DNA of 64,000 bases, taken from the NCBI RefSeq assembly GCF_022539665.2, contig NC_081331.1, forward strand, positions 13,052,638-13,116,637, written 5' to 3'. Shown here one piece after another: positions 59,058 through 64,000 of the stretch (position 1 is its first letter; each line of letters begins with the position of its first letter). Source of the stretch: Daphnia carinata (lineage: Eukaryota; Arthropoda; Branchiopoda; Diplostraca; Daphniidae). Under the pieces are notes generated by a model that was given only the letters and a program-made list of their open reading frames with translations, was not told the DNA's origin and made no database searches. The translations under genes and the position numbers were made by a program.

Positions 59058-60709
59058 TGCGGATCTAAACAGAACCGACGATTGACGATTTTAAAATGAA
59101 AAACCGCGGTTTGCCCCGATCAAAGACGATCGGGCCCGAGCCCTAGTTGGCACTTATAAGTTTTATTTTTTAAATAATTTGCGTTGGTTGTGAAAAATTA
59201 TGGAATGCTGAAAAATTCGGTTATCTTTAGTAACGATTGAATTATAATACCCAAGCAAGTAATTTCTTGCGGGACAGTGAAATCACCCCGGCCCGGTTAG
59301 CGACCCACCGTCAAACTGCAATTCAAATGCGTCTTTGATTAAAGTTGTACTCCGTTTTATTTAAAGGGCAACGTGCTGAGTAAATAAAGGATAGCAATAG
59401 CTCCGAGCCAGAGTTTTATCATCCTGTTTCATCTGTTTTAAAACATTAAATAAGCCATTAAAAAGTTAACGGGTTGCGCGGAAATCCTTGCTAAACAAAT
59501 ACCAGCAGTGTTGTTTTGTTTTTAAACATTAAACTTCAAACCGATACGATGTCTTTTTAACGGAATTCGTCCCGCAAACTTGGAGTATAGTACTCCGAAG
59601 TCCCGTAATAAATTGAGCTCGTGGGCCATCACTAAACCAGTCGTGATCACGCATAACTTGCGGGCATATGCGCGCGTATCCTAGATACAAATGTAACATA
59701 TTAGCCAACCAACCTAAAACTTACCTGTGCTGCGCAGTAAAGAATCCAAATATTGGCAGATGCTTTTCAAGCTGATTCAAAATGATTCAAAACAAACACG
59801 ACGTTCAAACAACAATAATCACAGCAATTTGTGTTTTCGATACAATTGTGGCGAGTGTATTATATCAACATTCATGTTGTACATAGGTGTCTATCAAACA
59901 GCGGTTCCAATAACGCGTAGCGTAGCGAGGAGGTGGGGGGGGGAGAGAGGGACATGGAAATATAAAACAAGGTTAAATCAACTGAAAACTCTTTTGCCAA
60001 AAAAAAAAAAAAACCAAAAAAACAAAATAAAATTAAAAAAAAAGAGGACGCGTTTAAAGGGATAACTGATCAACACAAGGAGGGAAGCTGATTGTCCGCT
60101 TAGGGAAAACTGTGGTAGGTTTGTCGTGTTTTGTACGTGCGTGTATGTCTTTTACATCGGGGATACAAGGGGGAACGAAGGGGAGGGATCTGTGGCAAAA
60201 ATTGCTCATTTTCGTGAGAACGAACGGTATAGAACGCAAGATTTTTTGTTTTTCAAGATTCTTCGTGAATCGCAAAAAAAAAACTAAACAATTTAAACTT
60301 TTTCTCGGGAATGACTTCAGCAGTTGTTTTCTATTTAGTGTAAGACACACACAGAGATGGGATTCACAATGTAAAACGACGCCATTTAAAACATCGTTAG
60401 TAAATCGTATTTGACTTAGAAGAAACTGTGCACCGTGGCCATGCACAACGCAAAAAAAAAAAAAAAAGGTTTGAATTTAAAAAAAAAAAAAAGAAGAAAA
60501 CATCAATATAATATTTGCATTCCCAACGGTTCTTGTTTATGTTTTTTTTCGCCATCTTTCTTTTCCCAGCTTTCTGTCCGTCATTTTCTCTCACTGGGAC
60601 TGACACAAAAAAAACAAAAAAAACACAGAAGACACACACATCTTTCTAGATGATCGGAACGCGCATCATACAGTCGGGCAAAAAATATGAAGCAACGGTC
60701 TCTTTGGTA

Positions 60710-60740
<31 letters not shown>

Positions 60741-61122
60741 AACAATGAATACGATAAGCCACAATCAACAGTGAATGAAAACAAAAAGGAATCAGATAGG
60801 AATTGTTACTCCTCTCTCTTTCTCTCTGATATAATCGATGCCTTTTTCGCGTCAAGCTCTTTCCCGTCCAGGAACGCCAAAGAGAGATAACAAGTTTTGG
60901 TTAGAGAGGCAAGTGGGACACACGGGGTGGTGGACGAGAGAGAGCAAAAACGGAAGAAAAAAAAAAAAAAAGTTAAAGAAACTAAAAAAAAAGAAAAAAA
61001 AAAAAAAAAAAAATTACGAATGATCCATCACGTATCAGGAGGTGTGCAATCGTCGTTGAATTCATTGGTGAGATATGGTGATACGTCATTTAGAGGTTCT
61101 TTGGTTTCCCCCCTTTTGCTGA
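59058..61122. other. Spacer between the palindrome and Rap1GAP
   Basis: About 2 kb. It holds a small hairpin (CCCGATC / GATCGGG near 59118-59137), poly(A) runs, an (AT)n repeat at 60716-60740 and presumably the Rap1GAP 3' UTR at its right end. No coding region is supported. Confidence 0.5.
60716..60740. repeat. (AT)n microsatellite
   Basis: About 12 AT units. Confidence 0.95.
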
Positions 61123-63813
61123 TTAGACGGGCGATCCTTCGTAAGCAGACATGGATGAGGTAGCCTGATGATCTCGAAGAATTAAACGCAGACGCTGTAG
61201 TTCCTGACTGGCTGTAATCAGCTCCGAATGCAACTGGAATTCACGCTCTTTTAATCGTTTGATATCACGCTGGCAGCTCTGTTTGGAAAAAAAAATAAAA
61301 TAAAATTTAAACGAATGGCATTTAAATTTTGCTGCATCAAATTCTTAATAAAAAAAAAAAAAATAAAAAAAAAGACTTACCACATTTTGTCTGAGTAGTT
61401 CCAACTTATCAAACTTGAGCTTGTTCACTTCCTGCTGGAGATTTTCGTTCTGTCTGATGTGCTCCTCTTCCGGCTGATGATGACCCTGTTCTTCGCTGGT
61501 GCTGCCGTAACAAGAACACGATTTGCCCGCCAACCTTTTAGCCGTGGCCGGCGTTTCGGCTGACGACAAGCTTTCCATTCCCGTGTCGGAATCTTCAGTC
61601 GGCGGCCTCGGAGGCTGCTGGTGGTGCATTGTATTCACACCTGCCATCCTCGACCCGCTGGCTGATTGATGGATGTTCTCCATCTCAATGCTGTTGAGCG
61701 ACGATTCATCGCTGTCGGGCACAGTCATACGAGCAATCCGAGATGGCGGAGTGTCTAACGATGGGCTGGTAGACGGCGAAGCCATGCCGGCCTGCTGGAC
61801 GGCCAACTGTGTGGCTAAAGAAGATTTATCGGCCATGGCCGATTTGGTGGGCCCACTGAAATTGCTGCCTTTGCTGCTCAGGCGCAATGTGCTGGCCGGA
61901 GTTGAATCGGATGACGCATTCGACCAGTTCATGGAACCTTTTTTGTTGGAGGCTGCGCCAGCCAATCCGACAGCTGCCTGTTCTTGCTGCGATCGCCTAG
62001 CAGACGAAAGAGCTTTGCGAACAGTGTCGATGAAACGGGCCCCTCCGCCGATGGGCGCCGTCTGTTGGGTCGCTTCGGCCTTGGCGGGCGTTTCGGCCTG
62101 AGACGATCCGCTTAGAAGCGGCGACGACAGGTGTAGGAAGTCGCACGTTTTCTTGTGGAGATCCTCGACCAAATTAGACAGGAGGGCAGTACGCGTCCTC
62201 AACTCCAGCCGGGCAAACTTTTGGGCTTTGTAGCAAGCGTTTTCAGCGTTGAGGAGCTTGGTCAGCAGGAATTCACGCAACTCTGGGCCTTTGCGCATAA
62301 CGGGTGGATCGGGCAGTGTGGGCCCGAAAAAGTTGACTCCATCGCGAGCCGTCACCGTAATTCGGTAGCGGACATTGGGTGTGCACGGGTCGATGGGCTG
62401 CACCACGATGAAGGCATGCAGAAAATGCGAAGCGATCATGTCTGGAGCAAAGGGTGTATTGTCCTCTTGGAACACGACGGCTACTATGTCATTACCTAGA
62501 TGGTTGTTTCATCAAACGCGAGGTGAAAAGAATAAATGAGTTTTCTTTTTCTGGTGGTTGGCCCAAAACATCAGGATGGCCATGATTAGGTGGTTCATTC
62601 AAGAGCCATCTGTCTTACCGATATGCCGCTTCCTCTGCAGCTGCTGGGCATCGTTCTCCGTATAAGGGAGGAGAGGCGCCACATGGAACATGATTTCGCG
62701 GTCGCGGAACGTCTCGTACAACGACTCGACGCCCGTCTGGCCAAACTGCGTGTCCAGACCTCCACGATACCTAAAATAAGCATTTTGTAACAAATCAAAC
62801 AACGATCGATAAATAAAATGTCAGACGAACAAGATGGAAACATGTTCTGCTCTTTCGGCGGTGCGCAATTTTTTTTTTTTCAAATAGACGTAAAACTATC
62901 GCATTTATTTGTAGTGTGTCCGTTAATAGCTCGAAAGACAAATGGAGCTGAGGATCTCTTTTGAATTGTAAATAAGGTTGAACGTTATTGCGCTTTTTTC
63001 CGTTCATTAATTCATAAATATCTGCCGTCATTTGCGCTGCCCAAAAAGCGATTATTCAAAAGCAAAAAAAAAAAATTAAAAAAAAAAAAAAAAAATAGGA
63101 GGCTCTGCGCGCGTCATCAATTACGGTCATCTCATCAGCGCATAATTGGTCGCTGGCTTCCCGCCGAGGAAATGCAAATAAGCCCCCGCCAAAGGAGAAA
63201 ACAACAAAAAGAATTTTAACAGTTTTCATTTTTTTTTTTTTTTTTTTTTTAAGAGATGCAAATATAGCAAAAGAAGAATCGGCCAAGCGTTGTAAATAAC
63301 CTCGCACATATTGGTTATTCAGTATCCACCCGCCATCATTCATCACGCGTCTCATCCATTCTTTTTTTTTTTTTTTTTTTTTTCCTTGTTCCATGCGAGA
63401 CTTTGAAACCTATTGGTCCCGCCTATCTTACACGTTTCCCCTTTATTTTATTTATATATATATATTTTTTTTTTTAGGTCATCATTTCCAAAAACAAATG
63501 TGTAAAAACTAGTGAGACTGCGTAACGCACGTCGTGGACCGGAAGGCTCATCCATTTGGAATTATTTTATTTACCCTTTGTGATCGAGCAGGTGGATCCT
63601 CTTTCCTAGGACGTCAAGGAACTCGTCGAGGGCGGGTGATGTGCCATTGTTCGAGAAGATGTCCTCTTCGGTCGTCTGGCCAAACCGCTGATGCAACAGG
63701 CCGAATTTGAAGTGGTTGACTAAGACGTGTTCGTCGTAGGCGGCGATCAGCGGCGACGACTTGGGCCACGAAACAGGTACGAATTTCTCGGTGCTCAACT
63801 CTTCGCATAGCAG
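61123..63813 (-). CDS. Rap1GAP: Rap1 GTPase-activating protein (5' part beyond window)
   Basis: Switches off Rap1 by stimulating GTP hydrolysis, acting on adhesion and signalling. Exons on minus inside the window: 63813-63575, 62770-62619, 62495-61381, 61278-61123; phases join. The Rap-GAP domain is clear: [65 protein letters not shown] and [18 protein letters not shown]. The Asn of HIGNDIV is the catalytic asparagine thumb of the family. After the domain comes a long Ser/Thr/Pro/Gln-rich, probably disordered region with candidate phosphorylation sites. The last exons form a coiled coil ([20 protein letters not shown], then [16 protein letters not shown] and [13 protein letters not shown]) before EGSPV and the stop. 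Any N-terminal GoLoco motif would lie to the right of the window. The 804-base intron 62771-63574 has no supported gene inside. Confidence 0.95.
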
Positions 63814-64000
63814 CTGCAAAAAGAAAACAACAATGTAAGCGTGAATATTTAAATGGAGAAAACTCCCGACATCATTTCTTCGATGACGATGGAAGAATCG
63901 CAGTGGGAAAAAGAAAAAGAAAAAAAAAAAAAATGCCAAGAGAAAAGAGAGAATGGGCTGTAATCGAACGATGATGCTATTGGTCGACAAACAATAGGGT

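Overview
The window reads as nuclear DNA of an arthropod, most probably a branchiopod crustacean such as Daphnia. That call rests on short introns (about 60-90 bases) inside compact genes with GT-AG splicing, on protein families that match arthropod orthologues, and on AT-rich spacers full of poly(A)/poly(T) runs and dinucleotide repeats. No bacterial, organellar or viral genome organisation is seen. The species cannot be fixed from sequence alone.

Layout. 1-3542 (+): 3' part of a type IV collagen chain, with Gly-X-Y repeats followed by a complete NC1 domain. 3543-7669: spacer dominated by a family of AT-rich repeats with palindromic hairpins. 7670-9267 (-): complete six-exon ERp44, an ER thioredoxin-family chaperone. 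9968-10382 (-): two-exon gene for a 99-residue glycine-rich membrane protein that I do not recognise. About 10.7-13.7 kb: an old, degenerate fold-back (inverted) repeat. About 13.7-40 kb: a gene-poor, low-complexity stretch, probably the upstream regulatory territory of the next gene, with one isolated candidate coding exon at 30838-30968. 40009-45417 (+): three-exon gene for a short hamlet/MECOM/PRDM16-type zinc-finger repressor with CtBP-binding motifs. 47015-47870 (+): complete five-exon Cdc42. 48780-49902 and 50845-52081 (-): tandem pair of six-exon CRAL-TRIO (Sec14-like) lipid-binding protein genes. About 54.08-59.06 kb: a large, highly similar inverted duplication with arms of about 2.2 kb. 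Each arm carries one copy of an unrecognised coiled-coil gene (left frameshifted, right open) and a GC-rich, hairpin-forming block; the central loop holds three tRNA-like sequences. 61123-63813 (-): C-terminal two-thirds of Rap1GAP, running off the right edge.

The genes are unrelated housekeeping and developmental loci, not an operon or pathway cluster. Collagen IV (basement membrane) and ERp44 (secretory-pathway quality control) are neighbours, and Cdc42 and Rap1GAP are both small-GTPase genes, but nothing in the sequence ties them functionally. The parts that known gene families do not explain are the 5-kb palindrome at 54-59 kb, the two repeat clusters at 4.5-6.9 and 10.7-13.7 kb, the small membrane protein and the orphan exon.
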